DNA of 7,070 nucleotides from Bdellovibrionales bacterium (GTDB taxonomy: Bacteria > Bdellovibrionota > Bdellovibrionia > Bdellovibrionales > JAMPXM01): NCBI GenBank assembly GCA_005792225.1, contig SXSP01000500.1:1-7070 (forward strand). Direction: 5' to 3'. Every line of letters begins with the position of its first letter. Position 1 is the stretch's first letter. The notes beneath the pieces were generated by a model. The model did no database searches, was not told where the DNA came from, and was given only the letters and a program-made list of their open reading frames with translations. This document shows positions 1 through 6,762 of the stretch, piece by piece. The translations under genes were made by a program, and so were the position numbers.

Positions 1-205
1 AAGTGACCCTACCCTGAACTTCGCGGGGGACAATAGTCAGAGCGCCACATGTTGTCAAGCGACCAAATCTCGAGGGAAATGCGCTTATTTTCCACTGTGA
101 TGTAGAGCGTCGATCAAGAGAGTTTCGGTTAATCCAGAAGAATTGCCTCAAGTTCAGTCTGGACCTTGCCGAAAGTACTGTGAAGCCGCCAAGCCGAGGG
201 TCCAA
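1..205. other. Upstream non-coding stretch, no supported gene
   Basis: All frames on both strands are interrupted often and I see no family-like reading frame here. The frame of the pseudopilin-like gene stays open back to a TTG at 143, but those extra 21 residues look like untranslated leader because a better start lies at 206. A TTGTCA at 52-57 could be a -35 element, but nothing convincing sits at -10 spacing, so no promoter is called. The stretch probably carries the promoter of the next gene, with an unseen gene to the left. Confidence 0.4.
196..200 (+). promoter_or_regulatory. Ribosome binding site fixing the start at 206
   Basis: GAGGG lies five bases before the ATG at 206. It supports that start over the upstream in-frame TTG at 143, which has no comparable purine-rich site. 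It also favours 206 over the internal ATG at 245, which lies inside the signal-like segment. Confidence 0.6.
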
Positions 206-664
206 ATGCCTATTTTTGGTCAAAAAAATCAGAGCTTTAGCACGATGGACTTACTGCTTCTCGTCGGCCTCGTCGGAGGAGTTGGCAGCGTTGTCGGGGT
301 GGTTCTCGCCCAAGCTCTCCAAGATGACCGACCGGTGCGGGCCCGAAACACGGCCGAAAACCTGGCGCGTCAAATTGAGGCTCGTCAGATGATTATTGAG
401 AAGCGTCCTCAGAAGAGTGCCCGCGGTCCCGCTTCCGTGGACGAAAACCTTCCTCCCGCACTGACCGACGGAAGTCTCGGACGCGATCCTTGGGGGCGAC
501 CCTATCACTACACGGTTCGCAAAGATCCGGCAGGGGAAGGTAAGACAAAGGTCTTCGTATGGTCTGAAGGACCCAACGGCAAGCCGGAGTCGCAGGCGAC
601 AATCCCATTTAAAGTTGATGGCGACGACATTGGCCACGCCCGCGAATTCGCGATCCAGCGGTAA
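206..664 (+). CDS. GspG-like pseudopilin-type membrane protein
   Basis: This is a 152-residue protein with one N-terminal hydrophobic segment (about residues 16-37) and a soluble remainder. The C-terminal part carries landmarks of type II secretion major pseudopilins: DPWGRPY at 94-100, SEGPNG at 120-125 and GDDIG at 139-143, the region that forms the calcium-binding loop in GspG. By family knowledge such proteins assemble into a periplasmic pseudopilus after prepilin peptidase processing. The N-terminus is atypical: the best match to a prepilin site is S10|F11 with Asp15 where Glu+5 is usual. No other secretion gene is in the window, so this is an orphan pseudopilin-like protein and may simply be an anchored periplasmic protein. 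Start chosen at ATG 206 from the GAGGG site. It reads in the same direction as the TPR gene 110 bases downstream, with no obvious terminator between them, so cotranscription is possible. Family assignment is fairly good; the role is unknown. Confidence 0.7.
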   Translation: MPIFGQKNQSFSTMDLLLLVGLVGGVGSVVGVVLAQALQDDRPVRARNTAENLARQIEARQMIIEKRPQKSARGPASVDENLPPALTDGSLGRDPWGRPYHYTVRKDPAGEGKTKVFVWSEGPNGKPESQATIPFKVDGDDIGHAREFAIQR

Positions 665-763
665 TTTGATCCCGGTCCAGGTTTAGCCCAGGTTTCCAAA
701 TTTCTGTCTCAATCTGCGCCTCTCGCTTCAAGACACGTCCTGGAGATGCCGATCCGTTTGTAT

Positions 764-768
764 GGAGG
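764..768 (+). promoter_or_regulatory. Ribosome binding site of the TPR lipoprotein gene
   Basis: GGAGG with a six-base spacer precedes the ATG at 775. This supports that start, which also begins a textbook lipoprotein signal peptide. Confidence 0.7.
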
Positions 769-774
769 GATCTT

Positions 775-2598
775 ATGATCCGTACATTCAGGTATTCGGC
801 CTTATTCTTGATGTCGACGGTTCTCCTGAGCTGCGCGACGGGCCCCTCTCAATCCGGCGGCTACTTTCGGGAGTCCGCGACGGATGTGATCAATCGAGCG
901 CCGGCATCGATGTCGGTTCCGAACGACGCCACTCACTCTCGTACGCAAGCGGATTATCACTTCTCTCTCGCGGAATCCTATAGCCTCGAAGGCGACACGG
1001 CTCGCGCGATCGAAGAGTACAAGTTGACGCTCGTCTATGACTCGCAGGCTCCCCAAGTGCGTTTGCGTCTCGCCACCGAGTACGTGAAGCAGGGCCTGAT
1101 CAGCGAAGCCATGGAACAAGCAAAGAGCGCGATCGAAATTGATCGCAAAAATGTCGAGGCTCACATTCTCCTCGGAGGATTGTATTCGGCGCTTCGCATG
1201 TACGAAGACGCTCTGAAAGAATACCGACTGGTTTTGGGAATCGATAAGGAGAACGTCGAGGCGCCACTTTTCATCGGCGCGCTTCTCGCCGAGCAGAAGC
1301 GATACCCGGAAGCCGCTCAAGAGTTCGAGAAACTCGCGAAGAATACCGGAAATCCGAATGCACACGTCGCCTGGTACTACCTCGGGCGCGTTCGCTTGGA
1401 AGAGAACCGCTCCAAGAATACCAACAAAGCGGAAGCCGCGTTTCAACAGGCCTTGGCGGTAAAAGGCGGCTACACGGAAGCGAGTCTCGCGCTCGGTCAG
1501 CTCTTCGAGGGCTCCGGTCGTCGCGAGAAGGCGATGACGATGTACAAAGCGTTTCAAGAGAAGCACGGCCCGAGCTCGGCGATCGCCGAAGAGCTCTCGC
1601 GCATGTACATTGAAGATAAAAATTATCCCAAAGCCTTTGAGCAGCTCACGGTCATCGAGTCTTCGGATCCGAATGATTTGAATGTCAAAGCGAAGATGGC
1701 ATTCATCTTGATCGAGGAACAAAAGTTCCAAGAGGCGATCGTGCGTCTCGAGGAAGTCCTCGCGCTCGAGCCTGCTTCCGATAAAATTCGTTTTTATCTC
1801 GGTGCCGTCTACGAGGAGATCAAAGATTATAAGTCGGCGATCAGTCACTTTCAGAAAGTTCCGAGCGCCAGCTCTTACTTTGCTGAGTCGGTGATTCACA
1901 CGGCCTACCTCCATAAGCTCTTGGGCGACATGAACAAGGCCGTGGCGACGATTGAACAAGGTATCCGCGAAAAAGATGATCACCCGCCTTTCTACGCTCT
2001 CTATGCGTCCTTGCTCGACGATCAGAAAGAGTACAAGAAGGCTGCCGAAATGCTTGAGGGCGCGGTGAAGCGCTTTCCCGATCATGCCCAGCTTCATTTT
2101 TTCCTCGGCAATATGCAGGAGCGTCTGGGCATGAAGGACGCGACGATCGCTTCAATGAAGAAGGTGATCGCGCTCGATAAGGATCATGTTCAGGCACTGA
2201 ATTTTCTGGCGTACTCGTATGCGGACTCGGGACGAGAGCTCGCGGAGGCGGAGCGACTCGTTCGCCGCGCGATCGAGCTTCAGCCGAATGATGGCTACAT
2301 CCTCGATACGCTCGGATGGGTCTTGTTTAAGCGGGGTCAATTCAGCGAAGCAATCCGCACTCTGGAAGCAGCATATAAAATCCAGCCGAACGAAAGCGTG
2401 ATTGCAGAGCACTTGGGCGATGCGTACTATCATCAGCAGATGCCCGAGAAAGCGAAACGCCTCTACATGCGGGCAATGGAGACTGAATCCAATGTCGCAA
2501 ATGTGGAAAAGATTCGCATCAAGCTCACGGCCATCGAGAATCAGCTCCAGACTTTCACGTCTGAAGAAGCCGTTCGCAAGCCAGCCTCATACAAGTGA
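775..2598 (+). CDS. Outer-membrane-type TPR lipoprotein, neighbour of LolB-like gene
   Basis: This 607-residue protein begins with a lipoprotein signal peptide: Arg3 and Arg6, a hydrophobic core, and lipobox LLSC with the lipidated Cys20. Residue +2 is Ala, not Asp, so outer-membrane sorting by the Lol system is expected under the rule known from enterics. From about residue 58 to 574 it is nearly continuous tetratricopeptide repeats, roughly 14-15 units, many with the LG/A-x(3)-Y and A-x(3)-Y/F/L pattern (for example 127-160, 302-335, 438-471, 507-540). A superhelical binding scaffold is implied. The last repeats (about 472-570) resemble the TPR proteins that sit beside lolB in many Proteobacteria; in Pseudomonas that protein, LbcA, is an adaptor that brings substrates to the protease CtpA. 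The LolB-like gene follows 28 bases downstream in the same direction, so the pair is probably cotranscribed. An LbcA-like adaptor role is inference: no CtpA gene is visible and TPR scaffolds vary greatly in partners. Confidence 0.88.
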   Translation: MIRTFRYSALFLMSTVLLSCATGPSQSGGYFRESATDVINRAPASMSVPNDATHSRTQADYHFSLAESYSLEGDTARAIEEYKLTLVYDSQAPQVRLRLATEYVKQGLISEAMEQAKSAIEIDRKNVEAHILLGGLYSALRMYEDALKEYRLVLGIDKENVEAPLFIGALLAEQKRYPEAAQEFEKLAKNTGNPNAHVAWYYLGRVRLEENRSKNTNKAEAAFQQALAVKGGYTEASLALGQLFEGSGRREKAMTMYKAFQEKHGPSSAIAEELSRMYIEDKNYPKAFEQLTVIESSDPNDLNVKAKMAFILIEEQKFQEAIVRLEEVLALEPASDKIRFYLGAVYEEIKDYKSAISHFQKVPSASSYFAESVIHTAYLHKLLGDMNKAVATIEQGIREKDDHPPFYALYASLLDDQKEYKKAAEMLEGAVKRFPDHAQLHFFLGNMQERLGMKDATIASMKKVIALDKDHVQALNFLAYSYADSGRELAEAERLVRRAIELQPNDGYILDTLGWVLFKRGQFSEAIRTLEAAYKIQPNESVIAEHLGDAYYHQQMPEKAKRLYMRAMETESNVANVEKIRIKLTAIENQLQTFTSEEAVRKPASYK

Positions 2599-2626
2599 TC
2601 AACAGCCGAAGATTCAGCGCGCATTC

Positions 2627-3232
2627 ATGAGCGTCGGAATTTCGGCTTTTTTATTTTTGGGCGCTTGCACGAGTACCCCCATTGAAGCCGAAAAAACCGT
2701 TACCGGTGAGGCCGGTTCGGCCGAGGGTCAGTGGCGCGGGCGCGCACTCCTGAAGAATCATAAGACATCGAAGTCCCACACGCTCTCCGTCGATGTTCTC
2801 GCACGGGAGCCCTCGCAACTCCGCATGGAAGTCGGCGGGCCGTTTAACGTTCACGTCGCGAGCGTCGCGATGAACGGAGGGGAAGTTCGCTGCAGTCTCA
2901 CGCAACAAAAACGTTTTTTGTTCGTGCCCGCGGATTCGGCGGCTCTGGCTCGGGTCGTGCCATTGAAGATTCCTCCGAGAGCCCTTCTCGCCGTCCTCTT
3001 TGAAAGACCCCTTCCGAAAGAAGAGTGGACTTGCGACACCTACGCTCTGGGTGAGCTTCCCGTCGAGTGTTCCCATAAGACGGAGAAGGTGACGATCAAG
3101 TGGCTTGCGCGCAACGGTCTTTCCCGCAGAATCAAGATCATGGCACCCGAAACCGACGTCGAAATGGTTCTTGATGAGGCCAAGTCTAAGGTCCAGTTCA
3201 ATGACGACGCTTTTGTGATAAACCCTACTTAA
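2627..3232 (+). CDS. LolB-like outer-membrane lipoprotein
   Basis: This 201-residue protein has a hydrophobic start and lipobox LGAC with the lipidated Cys14, followed by Thr, which fits outer-membrane retention. The mature part has the spacing of LolB and related (DUF4292-like) lipoproteins: a G-x-W-x-G-x-A strand at 34-40, L-R-M-E-V near 65-69, G-P-F-N-V-H-V-A at 71-78, and a short C-terminal strand ending F-V-I-N-P. LolB accepts lipoproteins from the periplasmic carrier LolA and inserts them into the outer membrane; the fold is a half-open beta barrel. Position directly after a TPR lipoprotein gene strengthens the call, because that pairing is common. It also has Cys89, Cys136 and Cys148, so a disulfide is possible. 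The start is uneasy: ATG 2627 has no good ribosome binding site, and the signal peptide from it lacks positive residues. Translation is likely coupled to the TPR gene, or the true start lies upstream across a frameshift. Similarity is remote, so a different lipoprotein of the same fold is possible. Confidence 0.65.
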   Translation: MSVGISAFLFLGACTSTPIEAEKTVTGEAGSAEGQWRGRALLKNHKTSKSHTLSVDVLAREPSQLRMEVGGPFNVHVASVAMNGGEVRCSLTQQKRFLFVPADSAALARVVPLKIPPRALLAVLFERPLPKEEWTCDTYALGELPVECSHKTEKVTIKWLARNGLSRRIKIMAPETDVEMVLDEAKSKVQFNDDAFVINPT

Positions 3233-3313
3233 GGTTACAGGGTCGAGCGCGCGAGAAGTGCTGCCAGGTTGTAGATTCGCTTTTTCCTTATGCCTCTTTT
3301 CACGGTTGATTAT

Positions 3314-3334
3314 GCTTCTCCAAAATTGAGAAGC
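3314..3334 (+). terminator. Perfect hairpin after the LolB-like gene, possible terminator or processing site
   Basis: GCTTCTC (3314-3320) and GAGAAGC (3328-3334) are perfect reverse complements around a seven-base loop. No run of T follows, so it is not a classical intrinsic terminator. It is the only good stem between the LolB-like gene and the prkA promoter candidate, and could stabilise the upstream message's 3' end or assist factor-dependent termination. Confidence 0.3.
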
Positions 3335-3367
3335 TCATCGCCCAGCGCTTTCGCCCTGTAAGATTTC

Positions 3368-3404
3368 TTGCCCTATTTGTCTGGGTTACCCTTATACTTT
3401 TAAT
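3368..3404 (+). promoter_or_regulatory. Candidate sigma70-type promoter for the prkA cluster
   Basis: An AT-rich island in the gap before prkA offers two overlapping hexamer pairs. TTGCCC (3368-3373) with TATACT (3393-3398) has a long 19-base spacer. TTGTCT (3377-3382) with TTTAAT (3399-3404) has a 16-base spacer. Both -10 candidates match five of six consensus bases. Transcription would begin near 3405-3411, giving a leader of about 100 bases that includes the inverted repeat at 3420-3439. The choice between pairs, and use of a housekeeping or a stress sigma factor, cannot be settled by reading. Confidence 0.4.
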
Positions 3405-3419
3405 AGGGGCCATGGATTA

Positions 3420-3439
3420 ATTTGAGACAAGTCTCAAAT
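3420..3439. promoter_or_regulatory. Perfect inverted repeat upstream of prkA, putative operator
   Basis: ATTTGAGAC (3420-3428) and GTCTCAAAT (3431-3439) are exact reverse complements separated by AA. Length, symmetry and position, about 20 bases after the -10 candidates and 70 bases before the prkA start, suit the site of a dimeric repressor acting just downstream of the transcription start. With only two bases between the arms it would not fold as a full RNA hairpin without opening several inner pairs, so DNA binding is the likelier role. No regulator gene is in the window. Confidence 0.5.
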
Positions 3440-3499
3440 CGAGGCCCGGCATTCACCGAAAGCACACGACCGTTGGTCAACTGATGGCCTACTAAACAG

Positions 3500-3505
3500 A
3501 GGAGA
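3500..3505 (+). promoter_or_regulatory. Ribosome binding site of prkA
   Basis: AGGAGA, within a longer purine run, lies four to five bases before the ATG at 3510. It is one of the strongest sites in the window and fixes the prkA start. Confidence 0.7.
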
Positions 3506-3509
3506 GTTT

Positions 3510-5594
3510 ATGGCAAATAACTCCACGTCGTTGGACTTCAAGAACCTGATCAAAGATTGGCAGGGTAATCAGAAGTACCGCGACCTGACTTGGTCGGGCA
3601 CTTTCAACGATTACCTCACGCTCGTTAAGGAAAATCCTAAGATCACACGCAATGCGTTTCAACGCATGTACGACATGATCGTTGAAAAAGGCAAAGTCGA
3701 GTATACGGAATTCAAGAAGCAGATCGTTCGCTACAAGTTCTTCGACGACGAGGAGAACGACGGAAAAGACGCGGTCTTCGGGCTCGACGTTCCGTTGATG
3801 AAGCTCGTGAATGTTCTGAAGTCGGCGGCGCTCGGTTACGGAACCGAAAAGCGCGTGATTCTTCTTCACGGCCCCGTCGGCAGTGCCAAGTCGACGATCT
3901 GCCGGATGCTGAAGAAGGGACTCGAAGAGTACTCAAAATCGGATTCGGGTCCGCTCTACACTTTTGAGTGGGTCGATGAGAGCGGCGAGCTCGATGGTCT
4001 TCTCGGCAAAGGCGTGAAGGTTTACCAAAGCCCGATGCACGAAGAGCCCCTGCTCTTGATTCCCGAAGATCTTCGCCCGCGTATCGCCGAGGAACTCAAC
4101 CGCGGAAACAGAACAGACTTCCGCATCAATATTGACGGCGAGTTGAGCCCGCCCAGCCGCTTCATCTTCCGCGCTTTGATGGAGAAGTATAACGGTGACC
4201 TCAACAAGGTTCTCTCACACGTTCGCGTGAAGCGCCTGGTGTTGAGCGAAGCCGACCGGATCGGGATCGGCACGTTCCAGCCGAAAGACGAAAAGAACCA
4301 AGACTCGACGGAGCTGACCGGTGACATCAATTACCGGAAGATCGCCGAATACGGTTCGGATTCGGATCCACGTGCCTTCAACTTCGATGGTGAGTTCAAC
4401 GTCGCCAATCGCGGCATGATCGAGTTCGTCGAGGTCTTGAAGCTGGACGTCGCGTTCCTCTACGACCTTCTCGGCGCCTCTCAGGAACACAAGGTGAAGC
4501 CGAAGAAGTTCGCGCAAACCCATATCGATGAAGTCATCATCGGTCACACGAACGAGCCCGAGTATCGTCGTCTTCAGGATAACGAGTTCATGGAAGCCCT
4601 CCGCGACCGTACGGTGAAAATCGACATCCCGTACATCACAACGTGGAAGCACGAAGTGAATATCTACAAAAAGGACTTCAACTCGCGCCGCTTGCGCGGA
4701 ATCTCGATCGCTCCGCACACGGTTGAGATGGCGGGAATGTGGGCAATCCTCACTCGCCTCGAGAAACCGAAAAAAGCGAACCTCACGCGCCTGCAAAAGC
4801 TGAAGCTGTACGATGGCAAGTCGCTTCCGAACTATACGGAAGACAACGTGAAAGAGCTCCGCAAAGAAGGCATCCGCGAAGGTCTCGACGGCATCTCGCC
4901 TCGCTACATTCAGGATAAGCTTTCGAACGCTCTCGTAAACGCTCAACAAAACAACCGTGGATCGGTGAATCCGTTCATGGTGATGAACGAGCTCGAGTCG
5001 GGTCTCAAGCACCATAGCTTGATCGCCAACGAGGAGCTCAAGGGCGAGTACCGCGAACTCTTGAGCGTCGTGAAACAAGAGTACGAAGAGATCATCAAGG
5101 CCGAGGTTCAACGCGCGATCAGCGCGGATGACAGCGCTTTGGCTCGTCTCTGCGGCAACTACATCGATAACGTGAAGGCGTACACGCAGAAAGAGCGTGT
5201 TCGTAACCACTTTACCGGTCAGGACGAGGAGCCAGATGAGCGTCTCATGCGCTCGATCGAAGAGAAGATCGAGATCCCTGAGTCGCGCAAAGATGACTTC
5301 CGCCGCGAGATCATGAACTACATTGGTGCGTTGTCTCTCGAGGGCCGCCGCTTCGACTATAAAACCAACGAGCGCTTGCACAAGGCTCTCGAGTTGAAAT
5401 TGTTCGAAGATCAGAAAGACTCGATCAAGCTCACGTCTTTGGTTTCGAGCGTCGTCGACAAGGACACGCAAGAGAAAATCGAGATCGTGAAGACCCGTTT
5501 GATCAAGGATTTCGGCTACGACGAAATCTCGGCGACGGACGTTCTCCACTATGTGGCGAGCATCTTCGCGCGCGGTGACGTGAAGAATAAATAG
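3510..5594 (+). CDS. prkA: PrkA (YeaG-type) AAA+ serine protein kinase
   Basis: The 694-residue product is a full-length PrkA, somewhat longer than the roughly 630-645 residues of the Bacillus and E. coli proteins. After an N-terminal helical region comes the PrkA AAA+ domain: Walker [10 protein letters not shown] at 121-129 with Lys127, the signature N-R-G-M-I-E-F-V-E at 300-308 in the Walker B region, and a sensor-like I-G-H-T-N-E at 344-349 followed by E-A-L-R-D-R at 362-367. The C-terminal half (about 470-690) is the helical PrkA kinase-homology domain, charged and with no membrane segment, so the protein is cytoplasmic. YeaG and Bacillus PrkA are reported as serine kinases tied to stress, starvation and sporulation, and an ATP-dependent protease activity has also been proposed for Bacillus PrkA. 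It is the first gene of a cluster with a DUF444 VWA protein and SpoVR, its usual partners. A 68-base structured gap follows, so the two downstream genes may be expressed at a different level. Family assignment is very secure; the biochemical role here is not. Confidence 0.96.
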   Translation: MANNSTSLDFKNLIKDWQGNQKYRDLTWSGTFNDYLTLVKENPKITRNAFQRMYDMIVEKGKVEYTEFKKQIVRYKFFDDEENDGKDAVFGLDVPLMKLVNVLKSAALGYGTEKRVILLHGPVGSAKSTICRMLKKGLEEYSKSDSGPLYTFEWVDESGELDGLLGKGVKVYQSPMHEEPLLLIPEDLRPRIAEELNRGNRTDFRINIDGELSPPSRFIFRALMEKYNGDLNKVLSHVRVKRLVLSEADRIGIGTFQPKDEKNQDSTELTGDINYRKIAEYGSDSDPRAFNFDGEFNVANRGMIEFVEVLKLDVAFLYDLLGASQEHKVKPKKFAQTHIDEVIIGHTNEPEYRRLQDNEFMEALRDRTVKIDIPYITTWKHEVNIYKKDFNSRRLRGISIAPHTVEMAGMWAILTRLEKPKKANLTRLQKLKLYDGKSLPNYTEDNVKELRKEGIREGLDGISPRYIQDKLSNALVNAQQNNRGSVNPFMVMNELESGLKHHSLIANEELKGEYRELLSVVKQEYEEIIKAEVQRAISADDSALARLCGNYIDNVKAYTQKERVRNHFTGQDEEPDERLMRSIEEKIEIPESRKDDFRREIMNYIGALSLEGRRFDYKTNERLHKALELKLFEDQKDSIKLTSLVSSVVDKDTQEKIEIVKTRLIKDFGYDEISATDVLHYVASIFARGDVKNK

Positions 5595-5603
5595 TGTCGC
5601 TTC

Positions 5604-5649
5604 GGGCTCCGCCCTTCGCTTTCCCCGGGGCGAGCTTCACGGCTCGCCC
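5604..5649 (+). promoter_or_regulatory. Structured intergenic RNA with two mutually exclusive stems
   Basis: GGGCGAGC (5628-5635) pairs perfectly with GCTCGCCC (5642-5649) around a six-base loop. The same GGGCGAGC can instead pair with GCTCCGCCC (5606-5614) if one C is bulged, because the two flanking segments are near-identical direct repeats. A small GGGC/GCCC stem (5604-5607 with 5611-5614) and the self-complementary CCCCGGGG (5623-5630) add further competing folds. No T run follows, so this is not an intrinsic terminator. The downstream stem ends three bases before the DUF444 ribosome binding site, so it could limit ribosome access, or protect the prkA 3' end after cleavage. Confidence 0.55.
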
Positions 5650-5652
5650 ATG

Positions 5653-5657
5653 AAAGG
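5653..5657 (+). promoter_or_regulatory. Ribosome binding site deciding the DUF444 start
   Basis: AAAGG lies five bases before the ATG at 5663, a proper spacing. The in-frame GTG at 5657 would begin inside this site and is therefore rejected as the start. Confidence 0.65.
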
Positions 5658-5662
5658 TGCAG

Positions 5663-6760
5663 ATGTCGATACGTGAAGATCAGAACCGGTTCCGCGACAT
5701 CATTCGCGGCCGGATCAAAGAGAACTTCAAGAAGTACGTCTCCCACGGCGAAATGGTCGGGAAGCGCGAGAACGACTTCGTTAAGATTCCGGTTCCCTAT
5801 ATCGATATCCCGCGATTCAAATACGGTCCGAAGCAACAGGGAGGCGTGGGCCAGGGGCAAGGCCAACCCGGCGATCCTCTGAATGGCGAGCCCGGCGACG
5901 GTCAAGGCGAGGCGGGTAACAACGCCGGTCAACACACTCTCGAAGTCGATGTGTCGTTGGAGGAGCTCGCCGATATTCTTGGTGAGGAGCTCGAACTTCC
6001 CCGCATTCAACCCAAGGGACGTCCACGGCAGGAAGCAATCAAGAATCGTTATTCGGGTATCGCTCCCGTAGGACCTGAGGGTCTCCGTCACTTCAAATCG
6101 TCTTATAAGAGAGCCTTGAAGCGTTACATTTCCAGCGGAACTTACACGCCGGATGATCCCGTCATCATTCCGATTCGCGGTGATTTCCGTTACCGCTCGT
6201 TCAAACCGGTTTCGAAACCGATGGCGAACGCGGTCGTCATTTATATGATGGACGTCTCCGGATCGATGGGCGAAGAGCAAAAGGAAATCGTTCGTCTCGA
6301 GAGCTTCTGGATTAATACTTGGCTCAAGAAACATTATAAAGGACTCGAAACCCGCTTCATCATCCACGACGCTTCGGCGAAGGAAGTGGACGAAAAGACC
6401 TTCTTCTCGACCAGCGAATCCGGCGGGACCCTCATCAGCTCCGCCTATAAGCTCTGCCAACAGATGATCGAGACCGATTATCCTGTTCGCGACTGGAACA
6501 TCTATCCCTTCCACTTCTCAGACGGCGACAACTGGAGTGGCGAAGACACTCGTCTTTGCATGCGTCTCCTGCGCGAGTTCTTCCTACCGAACGTGAATAT
6601 GTTCGGTTACGGGCAGGTCGAGTCCAAATATGGAAGCGGCCAGTTCCTGAAGGATCTCGAACGCGAGTTCCCGAACGATGAACAGCTCGTGATGAGCAAG
6701 ATCGAGAGCCGTGACAAGATTCTCGGCTCGATCAAGGACTTCCTCGGAAAAGGAAAGTAA
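5663..6760 (+). CDS. yeaH: DUF444 family VWA protein (YeaH/YhbH)
   Basis: This 365-residue cytoplasmic protein belongs to the DUF444 family encoded beside prkA in many bacteria. It opens with the family-typical [15 protein letters not shown] (4-18) and [11 protein letters not shown] (42-52). A Gly/Gln-rich, probably disordered linker follows (about 57-90), then a helical part. The C-terminal half (about 189-365) is a von Willebrand A domain with an apparently complete metal-ion-dependent adhesion site: D197-V-S-G-S201-M, Thr256 in S-G-G-T, and Asp287/Asp289 in F-S-D-G-D-N-W. It is shorter than E. coli YeaH (about 427 residues), mostly in the region before the VWA domain. Such domains usually bind protein partners through a divalent cation, and PrkA is the obvious candidate, by analogy with MoxR ATPase/VWA pairs; that partnership is inference. 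It starts 68 bases after prkA, and SpoVR starts two bases after its stop, so DUF444 and SpoVR are tightly coupled. Confidence 0.93.
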   Translation: MSIREDQNRFRDIIRGRIKENFKKYVSHGEMVGKRENDFVKIPVPYIDIPRFKYGPKQQGGVGQGQGQPGDPLNGEPGDGQGEAGNNAGQHTLEVDVSLEELADILGEELELPRIQPKGRPRQEAIKNRYSGIAPVGPEGLRHFKSSYKRALKRYISSGTYTPDDPVIIPIRGDFRYRSFKPVSKPMANAVVIYMMDVSGSMGEEQKEIVRLESFWINTWLKKHYKGLETRFIIHDASAKEVDEKTFFSTSESGGTLISSAYKLCQQMIETDYPVRDWNIYPFHFSDGDNWSGEDTRLCMRLLREFFLPNVNMFGYGQVESKYGSGQFLKDLEREFPNDEQLVMSKIESRDKILGSIKDFLGKGK

Positions 6761-6762
6761 TC

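Noticed and set aside
706..712. GTCTCAA, a half of the inverted repeat seen before prkA
   Set aside because: A single seven-base match is expected about once in a window of this size and has no symmetric partner.
802..2097. Long open frame on the minus strand (431 codons) opposite the TPR gene
   Set aside because: It lies wholly inside a well-supported gene, shows no family features and has the Arg/Leu-rich composition expected from the reverse of a gene with biased codon use.
2402..2626. Upstream extension of the LolB-like frame into the TPR gene
   Set aside because: The frame is open by chance inside the TPR coding sequence; the extension has no signal-like sequence, and the lipobox fixes the start close to 2627.
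3267..3280. GG-N10-GC arrangement that could be a sigma54 promoter
   Set aside because: Only the invariant dinucleotides fit; the surrounding TGGCAC and TTGCA parts do not, and such spacing is common by chance.
3290..3361. Small plus-strand frame of 23 codons in the gap before prkA
   Set aside because: No ribosome binding site precedes it, it lies upstream of the promoter candidate and contains the hairpin at 3314-3334; nothing suggests translation.
4215..5549. Long minus-strand open frame (444 codons) opposite prkA
   Set aside because: A shadow of the prkA codon pattern; prkA is secure from its motifs, and the antisense frame has no recognisable domain or ribosome binding site.
5650..5676. 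ATG at 5650 opening an eight-codon frame across the DUF444 start
   Set aside because: It is out of frame with DUF444, has no ribosome binding site of its own, and the AAAGG site is placed for the ATG at 5663.
5549..6514. Minus-strand open frame (321 codons) opposite the DUF444 gene
   Set aside because: Same reason: it covers a gene with conserved motifs and shows none of its own.
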